Source of the DNA: Planctomycetota bacterium
Lineage (GTDB): Bacteria; Planctomycetota; UBA1135; GCA-002686595
Direction: 5' to 3'
Assembly: GCA_016795205.1 (NCBI GenBank)
Contig: JAEUHZ010000021.1
Coordinates: 186,001-250,000, forward strand
DNA: 64,000 nucleotides
Under the pieces are notes generated by a model that was given only the letters and a program-made list of their open reading frames with translations, was not told where the DNA came from and ran no database searches. A program made the position numbers and the translations under genes. Shown here one piece after another: positions 41,601-51,268 of this stretch. How positions within the stretch are numbered: the stretch's first letter is position 1; every line of letters begins with the position of its first letter.

Positions 41601-44600
41601 AGACGCTGGCGGCGAAGGGCACCTTCCCCGCGCGCGTGGTCCACGCCTGGCTGGTCGGCACGGGGGACGCGACGGCGGTGACGACCACGCATCTCCACCG
41701 CGCACTGGAGTACGGGTTCTACAGCGTCCTGTTCCTGGGTCAGGCGCTTGGTGGGCTGGCGCTCTCGGCGCCGATCCACATCGATGTCTTGGCCAACGGG
41801 ATGCAGCGCTTGGGCGACGAACCGCTGCCGCACCCGGCGAAGGCGACGGTGATCGGACCGTGCCGCGTCATGCCCAAGGAGCTGCCAGGCGTCACCTGTG
41901 CCGTCGTCGATCTGGTCTTGCCGGACGGGTCGCGTCGCAACGGACGCCACGAGCCGTCGGCCGGTGGGTGGGACGCGCTGGTCGACCAGGCGCTGGGTCC
42001 GGCCACCACGGGGGTGTTCGCCCTGCGCGGCGGCGCGCTCCAGGTGCTCGCGCATCGCCCCGTGGAGCTGTCGCCGGCGGCCGACGGGCACTCCTCACTG
42101 CGCGAGAACGGTGTCTACCTGGTGACCGGCGGGCTCGGGGGCATCGGCGGGCTGATCGCGGAGCACCTCGCGCGACGCGTGCGCGCCCGCGTCGCCTTGC
42201 TGACGCGCCGTCCGTTCCCGCCACGCGAGGAATGGCGCGCACGCGTCGAGCGCGGCCCGCGGGACGAGACGACGCGCCGGATCGCGAGCCTGCTCGAGCT
42301 CGAAGCCCTGGGCGCGCGCACGCTGGTCGCCACCGGCGACGTGGCGAACATCGAGGACATGCGTCGCGTCCTGGACCAGATCGAGCGCGAGTTCGGCGCC
42401 CTGAACGGCGTGTTCCATGCCGCCGGGACGATCGACGACGGCCCCTTGCAGATCAAGTCACCGGCCGGCGTCGACCGCGTGTTCACGCCCAAGGTGCACG
42501 GCACGTTGCTCCTCGACGAACTGCTCGCGGGCCAGTCGCTCGACTTCTTCGCGGTGTGCTCGTCGACCAGCGCGATCCTCGGTCCTGCGGGGCAGGTCGA
42601 CTACGCCGCAGCCAACGCGTTCCTGGACGCGTTCGCCGCCCAGCGCTCGGCGCGCGGCGCGGGGCGCACGCTCGCGATCGCCTGGGGGGTCTGGAACGAA
42701 GTCGGGATGACGGCGCGGGCGGGTGCGCCGACCAGCAACGAGCCGGCGCGGGCGCGCGCGGCCGAGGTGCCGGTGGACGCGGGCCCGACGCATCCGCTCC
42801 TGGGCCGTCGCACGGAGCCGGACTCTGGCGTGATCGAGTTCCAGGCCGAGTACTCCTGCGCCACGCATTGGATCCTGGGCGAGCACCGGCTGGGCGACGG
42901 CACGCCCTTGATCCCTGGGGTCGGGTTCGTGGAGCTGGCCTACGCGGCGGGTCGCGCGGGCGCCGGCTGGGATGACCCGATCGAGATTCGCGACCTGTCG
43001 TTCGTCGCGCCGCTCGTGGTGCGCGACGACGAGACGCGACTCGTGCGCGTGCGTCTGGCGCGCGAGGGTCAGGCCTTCATGTTCGAGGCCTGGAGCCGCG
43101 GTCGCGACGAGGGCCAGGACGCCTGGCGCCTGCACGCGCAGGCGCGGATCGCGCGAGCGGAGCCCGGGCTGGAGCCCGCCGCACCCCTGGAGGTCCCGGC
43201 CGGGGCTGACACGGACGATCGCGATGCGCAGCGGACCGCGCAGCAGGGGCGGCACCTGAGGCTGGGCCCGCGCTGGCGGAACCTGAGGGCGCTGCGGCGC
43301 CAGGGTGGTGCGGCGCGCGCGCGCCTGGAGCTCGAGCCTGGTTTCCACGCCGATCTCGCCCAGCATCCGCTCCACCCCGCGCTGCTCGACATGGCGACCG
43401 GCTTCGCCCTGCCGCTCTTGGAGGGCTACGACGCGCGCGAGAGCTTCTACGCACCGCTGGCCTACAAGCGCATCGTCGTCCGTGGCGCGCTGGCGCCGCA
43501 CGTCACGAGCAACGCGCGTCTCTCCCCGGGGAGACCCGCGCAGAAGGACCTGGCGTGGTTCGACGTGCAGATCACCGACGGCAACGGCCGCCTGCTGCTG
43601 GAGGTCGAGGAATTCGCCGTGCGCCGTTTGTCCGACACGTCGGCGCTGTCGGTCACCCGTCGCACGGAGCGCGACGACGCGGTTCGCGCGGCGCGCGCTG
43701 AGGACGACGGCGGCCCGCTGGCCCGCTTGATCGCCCACGGCATCCGCCCCACGGAGGGGATGGCGGCCTTCGAACGCGTCCTCGACGCCTGTCGGTCGGC
43801 GCAGGTCGTCGTCTCGTCCATCGATCTCGACCTGCTGCGCGGCGAGATCGAGCGCGCCGCAGCGCGTCCGGCGCCCGTCACGGCCTCGGGCGCTCCTCCG
43901 ACCGCCGACTTCGTCGGTCCACGCGACGAGGTCGAGCGCGCATTGGCCGCCCTGTGGCAGGAGCTCCTGGGCGTCGAGCGCGTCGGGATCCACGACGACT
44001 TCTTCGAGCTGGGCGGCTACTCGCTCGTGGCGGTCCGGCTCTTCGCGCGCGTCAAGAAGCTCTACAAGCTGGAGTACGCCCTGTCGGTGCTGTTCGAGAC
44101 GCCCACGGTCGCCGGGCTCGCGGAGCGCATCCGCTCCGAGCTGGGCCCGAGCGCGGGCGGCGACGCGTCGACCACGACGGCCGCGGAGCCGCGCCCCAAG
44201 CACGCCTTCCTCGTGCCGCTGCACGCCGGTCGCGCGCCTCAGGACACGCCGTTCTTCCTGGTCGCGGGGATGTACGGGAACATCATGAACCTGCGCCACC
44301 TGGCCGGGCACCTGGGCGCCGATCGTCCGGTGTACGGGATCCAGGCGCGCGGTCTGGACGGCAAGGCCCCCCCGCACGAGACGTTCGAGGAGATGGCGCG
44401 CGACTACCTGCGCGAAGTGCGCGCCGTGCAGCCCCGGGGTCCGTACCTGATCGGCGGTTACTCCGGCGGCGGCATCACCGCGTACGAGATGGCACAGCAG
44501 CTCACGCGGGCCGGCGAGCAGGTCGCGCTGCTCGTCTTCCTCGACACGCCGACCACCAGCGAGCCGCCGCTGACCTACGGGAAGCGCGTGCGCCTCGCGC

Positions 44601-45067
44601 GCCAGCGCCTCGCACGCCAGGGCCTGGGGTTCTTCGTCGGCGCACTGCAACGCAAGTGGGAGGATCGCAGGCGCGCCGTGCGTCTGGCCGTGAACAGGCC
44701 GCTCGGGAAGCTGCGGCCCTACGAGTTCCGCACCGAGAACATCGAGGCAGCCTTCTACCGCGCGCTGGCGCGCTACACGATCGAGCCCTACCACCACCCG
44801 GTCGCGCTGTTCCGTCCGCCACTGGAAGAGGCCTTCACGTTGGCTCCCGACCACGTCGTGAACTCTGCGGGGAGCTGGGTCGAGCCGCAGAACGGCTGGG
44901 GGCCCTACCTGCCCGCGGGCCTCGACGTCCACGTCGTGCCCGGCAACCACGACAACATGGTCCTCGAGCCCAACGTGCGAGTGCTCGCGGCGCGCCTGCG
45001 TGCCTGCCTGGACCGCGCGTCCCGCGGAGCGCTGCGCTCGCCGGCCGCGCCGGCTCGGGGGAGCTGA
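38642..45067 (+). CDS. Type I polyketide synthase KS-AT-KR-DH-ACP-TE
   Basis: This 2141-residue synthase has a ketosynthase (catalytic Cys185 in QTACSTS, then VEAHGTAT and KSNIGHLD), an acyltransferase (LLPGGGAQYPAMG; nucleophile Ser630 in GHSMGE; IAAHS where malonyl-specific enzymes have HAFH), a ketoreductase (VTGGLGGIGG near 1162; catalytic Tyr1321 in YAAAN), a dehydratase (His1415 in EHRLGDGTPLIPG, one residue longer than HxxxGxxxxP), a carrier domain (Ser1794 in LGGYSL) and a thioesterase (Ser1941 in GGYSGGG). Ketoreductase before dehydratase is the reverse of normal modules and recalls iterative enediyne and PUFA synthases. The ATG at 38642 lacks a good ribosome site. It heads a five-gene rightward operon. 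Inference: an iterative synthase making a hydroxylated or unsaturated acyl chain for a surface glycan or glycolipid. Confidence 0.94.
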   Translation: MTAPPEFEASPNDVAIVGAACHVPGARDVRSFWRNLRAGVESIRALGEEDLAARGVDPELSSRPNYVRAAVVLEDMEAFDAGFFGFTPKDAAITDPQHRHFLECAWEALEDAGHTPEGFAGPIGVFAGSGMAAYMTFNVLANRELVDEVGLFLLRHTGNDKDFLTTRVSYTFNLRGPSVNVQTACSTSLVAVHMACQSLLSGECDLALAGGVTIQLPHGVGYLYHENEILSPDGRCRPFEERAQGTVFGSGAGVVVLRRLADALADKDHVYAVIRGSAINNDGAQKVGYLAPSVDGQAAAIAEALRVADVAPETVGYVEAHGTATAVGDPIEIAALTRAFRTGTDRSGFCGVGSVKSNIGHLDTAAGVVSLIKVALALEQRELPPTLHYERPSPHIDFGSTPFYVVDSLRPWTADLGRRRAGVSSLGVGGTNAHVVVEEAPAVAPVPAPRAPQLCVLSARSEAALAAAAENLRLHLEADERSDLFDVAWTLQTGRRAFAYRRSWVARDRAELITKLAAPAGAATPTPKQPPSLVFLLPGGGAQYPAMGRDLYRSEPVYRDEVRRCLDLCEPALRAAIERLLDPRPEDLAAAATAFERPSIQLPALFIVEYALARLWMSFGLAPAALLGHSMGENTAACLAGVMSLSDALGLVVLRGQLFERVPEGGMLSVELPADELRALLGPELSLAVVNGPALCVASGPVQALDRLQTELAAREVGFRRIHISIAAHSALLDGILSEFEAYLRRIPLAAPRIPIVSNTSGEWLSDAEATSPEYWTRHLRSTVQFAAGVRTLLADPARVLLEVGPGNTLGTLVRQQCDPRVARNVHSSLRHRDEQVGDVEFALGVLGKLWCAGLAVDWRAVHRGVGARRVSLPTYPFERRRHWIEATPQPAQAGPARLTKTKDPSRWFYEPTWRRLEPQAPVPIPAGECWLVFAEPGGFGEAVASRGAARGARVVVVQPGDAFEELAPDQYTIVPQERDHYVALLETLAAKGTFPARVVHAWLVGTGDATAVTTTHLHRALEYGFYSVLFLGQALGGLALSAPIHIDVLANGMQRLGDEPLPHPAKATVIGPCRVMPKELPGVTCAVVDLVLPDGSRRNGRHEPSAGGWDALVDQALGPATTGVFALRGGALQVLAHRPVELSPAADGHSSLRENGVYLVTGGLGGIGGLIAEHLARRVRARVALLTRRPFPPREEWRARVERGPRDETTRRIASLLELEALGARTLVATGDVANIEDMRRVLDQIEREFGALNGVFHAAGTIDDGPLQIKSPAGVDRVFTPKVHGTLLLDELLAGQSLDFFAVCSSTSAILGPAGQVDYAAANAFLDAFAAQRSARGAGRTLAIAWGVWNEVGMTARAGAPTSNEPARARAAEVPVDAGPTHPLLGRRTEPDSGVIEFQAEYSCATHWILGEHRLGDGTPLIPGVGFVELAYAAGRAGAGWDDPIEIRDLSFVAPLVVRDDETRLVRVRLAREGQAFMFEAWSRGRDEGQDAWRLHAQARIARAEPGLEPAAPLEVPAGADTDDRDAQRTAQQGRHLRLGPRWRNLRALRRQGGAARARLELEPGFHADLAQHPLHPALLDMATGFALPLLEGYDARESFYAPLAYKRIVVRGALAPHVTSNARLSPGRPAQKDLAWFDVQITDGNGRLLLEVEEFAVRRLSDTSALSVTRRTERDDAVRAARAEDDGGPLARLIAHGIRPTEGMAAFERVLDACRSAQVVVSSIDLDLLRGEIERAAARPAPVTASGAPPTADFVGPRDEVERALAALWQELLGVERVGIHDDFFELGGYSLVAVRLFARVKKLYKLEYALSVLFETPTVAGLAERIRSELGPSAGGDASTTTAAEPRPKHAFLVPLHAGRAPQDTPFFLVAGMYGNIMNLRHLAGHLGADRPVYGIQARGLDGKAPPHETFEEMARDYLREVRAVQPRGPYLIGGYSGGGITAYEMAQQLTRAGEQVALLVFLDTPTTSEPPLTYGKRVRLARQRLARQGLGFFVGALQRKWEDRRRAVRLAVNRPLGKLRPYEFRTENIEAAFYRALARYTIEPYHHPVALFRPPLEEAFTLAPDHVVNSAGSWVEPQNGWGPYLPAGLDVHVVPGNHDNMVLEPNVRVLAARLRACLDRASRGALRSPAAPARGS

Positions 45068-45093
45068 AGGGGCCGCGCCGCCCCGCATCCGCG

Positions 45094-45756
45094 ATGCAGG
45101 TCCTCGAGTCGAGCTGGATCCGCGCCCGCCTGGCGGAAGTGCCGGACGAGGAGCTGTTCCCGCTGCTCGACGTCGGCTCGTCGACGCTCGAGTTTCGCAC
45201 TCAGGTCCAGCCCTACATCGAGTCGGAGGTCTTCGCGCCACTGGCGCGCCGCGGCGGGCGAGTGTGGCACGCCGACATCAAGCCGGCGCCGGGCGTCGAT
45301 CTGGTAGGGGACTTGCTCGACCCCGACTTCCAGGAGCGCCTCCGCGCGCTGGGCGTGCGCTCGGCCCTCGTCTGCAACGTCCTGCACCACGTCACCGACG
45401 CCGAGCGCCTGTGCGCGGCGATCGCGGCGGTGGTCCGGCCCAAGGGACGCGTGATCCTCAGCGGGCCGCACCGCTTTCCGCGGCACTTCGACCCGATCGA
45501 CACGCTGTTCCGCCCGGACCTGGCGCAGGTCGCGGCGCTCTTCCCGCAGGCCTCGCTGGAGGCGGGAGAGATCCTCGATTGCGGCAACTGGCGGCAGTGG
45601 CGGGCGGCCGAGCGGGGTGGTCGGTCGTTCCCGCGCGCCTTCGCGCGCCTGTTCACGCCGTTCTACCGGCCGCGCAAGTGGCTGGAGTTGGCCTGTGAAG
45701 CTCCGTACTTCGTGCGGCATGTCCGCACGTTCGTGGCCGTCCTGAGGCTGCCATGA
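45094..45756 (+). CDS. Class I SAM-dependent methyltransferase-like protein
   Basis: This 220-residue protein has a Rossmann-like core with LLDVGSST as motif I, the acidic strand VWHADIKPAPG and VGDLLDP, followed by SALVCNVLHHVTDAERLC and GRVILSGPH. The arrangement is that of class I methyltransferases, although the glycine motif is atypical (DVGSST). It follows the PKS by 26 bases and overlaps the next gene as ATGA, so it is part of the PKS operon. The substrate could be a sugar or the polyketide chain. Confidence 0.8.
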   Translation: MQVLESSWIRARLAEVPDEELFPLLDVGSSTLEFRTQVQPYIESEVFAPLARRGGRVWHADIKPAPGVDLVGDLLDPDFQERLRALGVRSALVCNVLHHVTDAERLCAAIAAVVRPKGRVILSGPHRFPRHFDPIDTLFRPDLAQVAALFPQASLEAGEILDCGNWRQWRAAERGGRSFPRAFARLFTPFYRPRKWLELACEAPYFVRHVRTFVAVLRLP

Positions 45757-46850
45757 CACCTGCCGTGCTGGAGTCTCCCGGCGCCCGCACCGGCATCGTC
45801 GTCGTCGGACGCAATGAAGGCCGGCGACTCGTGCGTTGCCTCGACGCGCTCACGCGCCTCGGCCTGCCGACCGTCTACGTCGACTCGGGATCGACCGACG
45901 GCAGCGTCGCCGAGGCGCGGGCACGCGGCCTGGAGGTCGTCGAGCTGGATCGCTCGACGCCGTTCACCGCGGCGCGCGCGCGGAACGAGGGCTGGCGGCG
46001 ACTGGCAGAACTCGACCCCGCGCTCGAGCTGGTGCAGTTCGTGGACGGGGACTGTGTGCTCGACGACGGTTGGATCCCCGCCGGGCAGGCGGCGCTGCGA
46101 GGCGCGCCGCGGGTCGCGGCCGTCTGTGGGCGGCGGCGGGAAATCGCGCCCGAGGCTTCGCTGTACAACCGGCTGTGCGACCTGGAGTGGGACACCGAGC
46201 CCGGATTCGACGTGGACTGCGGCGGAGACGCGCTGATGCGCGTGGCCGCGCTGCGCGAGGTCGGCGGCTTCGACCCGTCGTTGGCCGCGGGCGAGGAGCC
46301 CGAGCTGTGCATGCGCCTGCGTGCGCGTGGCCATCAGGTCCAGCGGATCGGCGTCGAAATGACGCTGCACGACGCGGCCATCGAGCGTTTCAGCCAGTGG
46401 TGGAACCGCGCGGTGCGCACCGGGTACACGGCCGCGCAGTTCTGGCACGTGCGCCGGACGCCGCTGGGGCGCACCCGGCTGAGGCGCGTGCTCAGCGCGA
46501 TCCTGTGGGCTGCCGCGGTCCCCACCGCCGTCGCGGCCAGCGCGTGGATCGCGGTCGGGCGCGGTTTCCCAGTCGGTCCAAGCGTGTGCGTCGCGGTCCT
46601 CGTCGCGCTGGGCTCGTACGCGGTGCCGTTCACGCGCGCGCGGCGTGGCCGTCTCGCGCGAGGCACGCGGGGTGCGGACGCCACCTGGTACGCACTGTTC
46701 TGCCTGGTCGGGAAAGTGCCCGAATTGCAGGGCGTCCTGCGCTTCGCTGCCCACCGCGCCAGCGGACGACGCGCGGCGCTGATCGAGTACAAGGACGTGC
46801 CCTCCGCACGCGAAAGCCCGCCCTCGGCCGGGCTTGGGGGACAGGCGTGA
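45753..46850 (+). CDS. Family 2 glycosyltransferase with membrane segments
   Basis: This 365-residue GT2 enzyme begins with GIVVVGRNEGRRLVRCLDA and has VDSGSTDGS, FVDGDCVLDDGWI with the DxD-type metal site, and GFDPSLAAGEEPELCMRLRARGH. Two or three hydrophobic segments near residues 245-305 anchor it to the membrane. Its ATG overlaps the methyltransferase stop, and its own stop overlaps the deacetylase GTG. It should add one sugar to the lipid-linked glycan of this locus; the donor cannot be inferred. Confidence 0.9.
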   Translation: MTPAVLESPGARTGIVVVGRNEGRRLVRCLDALTRLGLPTVYVDSGSTDGSVAEARARGLEVVELDRSTPFTAARARNEGWRRLAELDPALELVQFVDGDCVLDDGWIPAGQAALRGAPRVAAVCGRRREIAPEASLYNRLCDLEWDTEPGFDVDCGGDALMRVAALREVGGFDPSLAAGEEPELCMRLRARGHQVQRIGVEMTLHDAAIERFSQWWNRAVRTGYTAAQFWHVRRTPLGRTRLRRVLSAILWAAAVPTAVAASAWIAVGRGFPVGPSVCVAVLVALGSYAVPFTRARRGRLARGTRGADATWYALFCLVGKVPELQGVLRFAAHRASGRRAALIEYKDVPSARESPPSAGLGGQA

Positions 46851-47869
46851 GCCTGCGCCGCAGCATCCGCACCGCGCTCGACCACGGCGCGCGGGGTCTC
46901 GGGCTCTTGCACCTCTTCGAGCGTCGCATGCGCCGAGAGCTCACGGTGCTCATGTACCACCGTGTGCTCCCCGCCACGGAGTGCGTCGACTATCCGTTCC
47001 CGTCGCTCGTGATGCCGGCCGATTGGTTCGAGGCGCAGGTGTCCTGGCTGGCCGCCGAGTCGGAGCTCGTGACGGTATCGGCCGGGCTCGCGGCGCTCGC
47101 GAGTCCGGCACGGGTGCGGCCGCGTCCGCTCGTGGCCCTGACCTTCGACGACGGCTACTGGGACAATCACGCCATCGCGGCGCCGATCCTCGAGCGACAC
47201 GGCGCCCGCGGGACGTTCTTCGTGACCACGGACTTCGTCGCCAGCGGCCTGCCGATGTGGTTCGATCGTGCAGCCGCCATCATCCGCGCCACGCCGGACC
47301 GGATCCTCAACGCCGCGGCGTCCGCCCACGGCTGTGCGCCACCGGCGCCCGAGACGGCGGCGAAGGGGCGCGTGCGTGCCTGGGTCGAGGCCCTCAAGGG
47401 TTGCGCGGCGGCGCAACGCGAGACCTTCCTCGGAGCCCTGGGCCCGGCACCCGACGGCACGGCGCTGTTCGACCCCATGAGTCCTGTCCAGGTCGGCGAA
47501 CTCGCGCGGCGCGGGCACGAGATCGGCGCGCACTCGTGCTCGCACGCGATCTTGCCGCTGGCCGACGCTGACGAGCTCGCGCGCGAGTTGCGCGAGTCGC
47601 GTGCGGCGCTGCGCGCCTGGACCGGAACCGACGTCGCGGGCTTCTGCTACCCGAACGGCTCGCACGACGAGCGTGTGGTGGCCGCCACGCGCCGCGCGGG
47701 CTACGGCTTCGCTTGCACGACGGAGGTGCCTGCCGGCGGGGGCGTGGTCGACCCGCTGCGACTTGCCCGCCACGACGTCACACCCGACCGCGTTTCCAAG
47801 CCGGGCGGCGCCTTCGATCTGACGGCCTTCCGTGCCGAGGTGGCGGGCTGGCACACCTGGCTGCGATGA
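46847..47869 (+). CDS. Polysaccharide deacetylase (NodB homology domain)
   Basis: This 340-residue enzyme carries the CE4 motifs LTFDDGYWDNH (catalytic Asp and metal Asp in FDDG), EIGAHSCSHAIL (metal-binding HxxxH) and CYPNGSHDE. It should remove N- or O-acetyl groups from a sugar polymer or lipid-linked sugar. There is no signal peptide, so a cytoplasmic or membrane-peripheral site is likely. The GTG at 46847 overlaps the preceding stop as GTGA. Family knowledge: deacetylases of this form occur in exosortase-associated and capsule loci beside asparagine-synthase-like proteins and glycosyltransferases, as here. Confidence 0.93.
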   Translation: MSLRRSIRTALDHGARGLGLLHLFERRMRRELTVLMYHRVLPATECVDYPFPSLVMPADWFEAQVSWLAAESELVTVSAGLAALASPARVRPRPLVALTFDDGYWDNHAIAAPILERHGARGTFFVTTDFVASGLPMWFDRAAAIIRATPDRILNAAASAHGCAPPAPETAAKGRVRAWVEALKGCAAAQRETFLGALGPAPDGTALFDPMSPVQVGELARRGHEIGAHSCSHAILPLADADELARELRESRAALRAWTGTDVAGFCYPNGSHDERVVAATRRAGYGFACTTEVPAGGGVVDPLRLARHDVTPDRVSKPGGAFDLTAFRAEVAGWHTWLR

Positions 47870-49128
47870 GCGCGCACGAATCCTCGACCGGCAACGGGCC
47901 CGCGCGCGGCGTGCGCGTCGCGATGCTCGTGAACCAGTATCCCAAGACGAGTCACAGCTTCATCCGGCGCGAGATCACGGCGCTCGAGGAGCTGGGCGCC
48001 GAGGTCCTGCGCTACTCGATCCGCAGGAGTGGAGAGCCGCTCGTGGAGCCGGCGGATCGGGCCGAGGGTCTGCGGACCTGCGTCGTGCTGGACCAGGGAG
48101 CGCTGGCGCTCGCGCTGGCCTTCGCGCGCGTGGTCGTGCGCCGGCCGTGCCGAACGCTGCGGGCCGTGGGGCTCGCGCTGCGGATGGCGCGACGCTCCGA
48201 CCGCGGCGTCGTCGCGCACCTGGCCTGGCTGCTCGAGGCCGCCTGGCTCGAGCGCGACCTGGCGCGCCAGCGCATCGGACACCTGCACGCCCACTTCGGC
48301 ACCAACTCTGCGGCCGTCGCGCTGCTCGTCGAGGCGCTGGGCGGTCCAGGCTACAGCTTCACTGCGCACGGGACCGAGAGCTTCGACGCCCCGGCCACGA
48401 TCTCCCTCGGAGACAAGGTCGATCGAGCGCGTTTCGTAGTAGCCGTCAGCGAGTGGGGCCGCGCGCAGCTCCTGCGCCTGGGGAGCCCGGGTTCCGGCCA
48501 GAAGATCCACGTCGTGCGCTGCGGCCTCGATCGCGCGTTCCTGGAGGCTTCGCCGGTCGCACCGCCGACGGGCCCCCGCCTCGTGTGCGTGGCGCGCCTC
48601 AGCATCGAGAAGGGTGTCGACCTGCTCGTCGAGGCGCTGGCGCTGCTCGCGGGCGAGGGCGTCGAGTTCGAGCTCGTCTTGGTGGGGGACGGCGACCTGC
48701 GCCCGCAGATCGAAGCAGCGGTCGCGAGCACGGGGCTCGCGCGGCGCGTGCGACTCGACGGCTGGGGCGATGCCGCGCGCGTGCGGGCGGCCATCGAGCA
48801 AGCTGCCGTGCTCGTCGTGCCGAGCCGCGCCGAAGGCCTGCCGGTCGTGATCATGGAAGCCCTGGCGTTGCGGCGTCCGGTCGTGGCCACCGCGGTCGGA
48901 GGGATTCCGGAACTCGTGATGGACGGCGTCAGCGGCTGGCTCGTTCCTCCGGGGTCGGCACGCGCGCTGGCCGAAGCGCTGCGCACGGCGCTCGCGACGC
49001 CGCTCGCGCAACGCGCGGCGCTGGGCGAGCAGGGGGCGCGTCGCGTCGCGGAGCGGCATGCCGCCCGTTCGGAAGCGCGCGTCCTGCTGCGTCATTTCGC
49101 GCAGGCGCTGGCCACGCCCCGCCGCTGA
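47866..49128 (+). CDS. Family 4 (GT-B) glycosyltransferase
   Basis: This 420-residue enzyme has the N-terminal acceptor domain (VAMLVNQYPKTSHSFIRREI) and the C-terminal donor domain with VCVARLSIEKGVDLLVEAL, VGDGDLRPQIE and the E-x7-E motif in EGLPVVIMEALALRRPVVA. It is complete. The ATG overlaps the deacetylase stop by four bases, closing a tight operon of PKS, methyltransferase, GT2, deacetylase and GT4. The HAHFGTNSAAVALL segment is common in GT4 enzymes of exopolysaccharide loci. Confidence 0.93.
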   Translation: MSAHESSTGNGPARGVRVAMLVNQYPKTSHSFIRREITALEELGAEVLRYSIRRSGEPLVEPADRAEGLRTCVVLDQGALALALAFARVVVRRPCRTLRAVGLALRMARRSDRGVVAHLAWLLEAAWLERDLARQRIGHLHAHFGTNSAAVALLVEALGGPGYSFTAHGTESFDAPATISLGDKVDRARFVVAVSEWGRAQLLRLGSPGSGQKIHVVRCGLDRAFLEASPVAPPTGPRLVCVARLSIEKGVDLLVEALALLAGEGVEFELVLVGDGDLRPQIEAAVASTGLARRVRLDGWGDAARVRAAIEQAAVLVVPSRAEGLPVVIMEALALRRPVVATAVGGIPELVMDGVSGWLVPPGSARALAEALRTALATPLAQRAALGEQGARRVAERHAARSEARVLLRHFAQALATPRR

Positions 49129-49162
49129 CCACGATGCGCGGGCCGTGCCGCGGCGCGCGCTC

Positions 49163-51268
49163 TCAGCACAACGGCAGGCGCCGCACGCGCTCCCCGCGCA
49201 GACGCGACAGCGCGTTGACGACCGCGGGCGCGATCGGCGGCACCCCGATCTCGCCCACGCCGCCGGCGGCTGCGCGGCTGCTCAGGATCTCGACGTGGAT
49301 CTCGGGCGAGGCCGAGTAGGTCGCCAAGCGATAGTCGAGGAAGCCACTCTCGACGACCGCGCCGTCCTCGATCGTGATCCGGCCGAAGAGCGCCGCGCTC
49401 AGGCCGAACACGATGCCGCCCTCGATCTGCGAGGCGATCAGGTCGGGATGCACGATCCGACCGCAATCGACCGCGCAGAACACGCGGTGCACACGGATCC
49501 CCTGATCGTCCTCCCCGACCTCGGCAATCATGGCCACGTAGCTCTCGAACGAGGCGTGGACGGCCAGCCCGCGCGCGCGTCCCGCGGAGAGCGGCACCAA
49601 GGCAGCACTGCGCTCCACGGCGTCGAGGACCCCCCGGTGCCGCGGCGCCGCGTGCAGGAGCTCGCGGCGGAGCGCGGCCGGCGAGCGTCCCAGCGCCTCG
49701 GCCACCTCGTCGATGAAGCACTCGACGGCGAACGCGTTGTAGGAATGCCCGACCGAGCGCCAGAAGCCGAGCGGCACGGGCGTCGGTACCGCGCGGTAGC
49801 GGACCTCGACGTGCGGCGTCGCGTAGGGGAACTCGACCGCGCCTTCGACGCCGACGGGGTCGACCCAGGTCGCCTCGCCGCCCGCCGGCTTGATGATCGA
49901 CGGTGCGGCGATCCGGTGCTGCCAGGAGAGCAGCGCGCCGTCACCCAAGCGTGCCGTGAGCCGATGCAGCGCGCAAGGCCGGTACAGGTCGTGGCGCAGG
50001 TCGTCCGTGCGCGACCAGACGAGCTGCAGCGGCGCGGGCGTGGTCAGCTTCCTGGCGATCGCGACGGCCTCGCGCACCTCGATGTCGTGCACACGCCGGC
50101 CGAAGCCGCCGCCGACGAACGTCGGGCGCACGCTGACCGATGGCTCCGAGAGCCCGAGCAGCTCCATCGCCGTGAGCTGCACGCGGCCCGGCGCCTGCGT
50201 CGGCGCCCAGATGTCGCAGCGGCCGTCGTGCAGCCAGACGGTGCAGTTGATCGGTTCCATCGGCGCGTGCGCCAGGAAGGGGACCTCGTACTCCGCGTGC
50301 AGCGTGCGGCTCGCCTCGGCGGGCTCGGTTCCGGCGGTCCGGGCCGTCGCCAAGTCACCTTCGATCGCGGTCCGCAGGTCGCGCTCGATGTGCGAGCCTT
50401 GCAGCGACACGTGCGGCCCGGGCTCCCAGTCCAACTCCAGCGCGTCCCGAGCTCGCAAGGCCGTCCAGGTGTCCACGGCCACGACCGCGACGCCGTGATC
50501 GGTCGTGACGACCTGGCGCACACCGGGCAGGGACTCCGCGTGCCGGGAGCTCACACCCCGCAGGCGCGCACCGAAGCGTGGCGGACGCGCCAACGCGGCG
50601 AAGACCATTCCGGGCAGGCGCACGTCGAGCCCGAAGCGCGCACTGCCGTCGACCTTCGCCGGCAGGTCCTTGCGCGGGAGTGATCGACCCAGGAGGCGCG
50701 GCGGGAGATCGTCCTCGGCGCCGACCTCGGGCACCGGCTCGCGGCTCGCGAGCAGGGCCAACTGGCCGTAGCCGAGCCTCCTCCCGCTCGGCGAGTGCAC
50801 GACGAAGCCGGCCTCCGTCGCACATTCCTCGCGGGCGCAGCCCCAGGTCTTGGCAGCGGCGGCCATCAGCATCGCGCGGGCCGCGGCGCCGCTCTGGCGC
50901 AGGACCTGCCACTGCGAGCGCACGCTCGAGCTGACCGCGGTGAACTGCACGCCGTAGTTGCGGCTCGCCAGCGGCTGGACCGGCTGGACCCGCGACCAGT
51001 CGGCGTCGAGGCCGTCGGCGACCAGCATGGGCAAGGCGGTCCACACGCCCTGCCCCAGCTCGGACCGATTGACCCAGATGCGGACGCTGCCGTCGGTCTC
51101 GATCGCGAGATAGACGTTGGGCGAGAACGAGCCTTCGCGCTCGGGGACGTTCTTGCGCCAGCGTTCGCGACGCGTCCCGTACCAGATCCCGAGCACCAGC
51201 CCCAGGCCACCCGCGCCACCCGCCACGAGCAGCTCGCGGCGCCCGATCTTCCCGATCGGGCTCTTCAT
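49163..51268 (-). CDS. Molybdenum hydroxylase large subunit (IorB/xanthine dehydrogenase family)
   Basis: This 701-residue protein belongs to the molybdopterin-cytosine-dinucleotide-binding large subunits of isoquinoline 1-oxidoreductase and aldehyde oxidases. It shows a twin-arginine signal ([15 protein letters not shown]) for folded export, [30 protein letters not shown], and [13 protein letters not shown] near the C-terminus with the catalytic Glu. It has no FAD domain. The start at 51268 overlaps the small-subunit stop as ATGA. It would hydroxylate an aldehyde or N-heterocycle with water in the periplasm and pass electrons through the small subunit to a cytochrome. The pair sits inside the glycan region without obvious link to it. 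Confidence 0.9.
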   Translation of the reverse strand: MKSPIGKIGRRELLVAGGAGGLGLVLGIWYGTRRERWRKNVPEREGSFSPNVYLAIETDGSVRIWVNRSELGQGVWTALPMLVADGLDADWSRVQPVQPLASRNYGVQFTAVSSSVRSQWQVLRQSGAAARAMLMAAAAKTWGCAREECATEAGFVVHSPSGRRLGYGQLALLASREPVPEVGAEDDLPPRLLGRSLPRKDLPAKVDGSARFGLDVRLPGMVFAALARPPRFGARLRGVSSRHAESLPGVRQVVTTDHGVAVVAVDTWTALRARDALELDWEPGPHVSLQGSHIERDLRTAIEGDLATARTAGTEPAEASRTLHAEYEVPFLAHAPMEPINCTVWLHDGRCDIWAPTQAPGRVQLTAMELLGLSEPSVSVRPTFVGGGFGRRVHDIEVREAVAIARKLTTPAPLQLVWSRTDDLRHDLYRPCALHRLTARLGDGALLSWQHRIAAPSIIKPAGGEATWVDPVGVEGAVEFPYATPHVEVRYRAVPTPVPLGFWRSVGHSYNAFAVECFIDEVAEALGRSPAALRRELLHAAPRHRGVLDAVERSAALVPLSAGRARGLAVHASFESYVAMIAEVGEDDQGIRVHRVFCAVDCGRIVHPDLIASQIEGGIVFGLSAALFGRITIEDGAVVESGFLDYRLATYSASPEIHVEILSSRAAAGGVGEIGVPPIAPAVVNALSRLRGERVRRLPLC

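Noticed and set aside
45061-45756. The methyltransferase as a continuation of the PKS through a frameshift
   Set aside because: The PKS thioesterase ends normally and the methyltransferase has its own start and complete domain.
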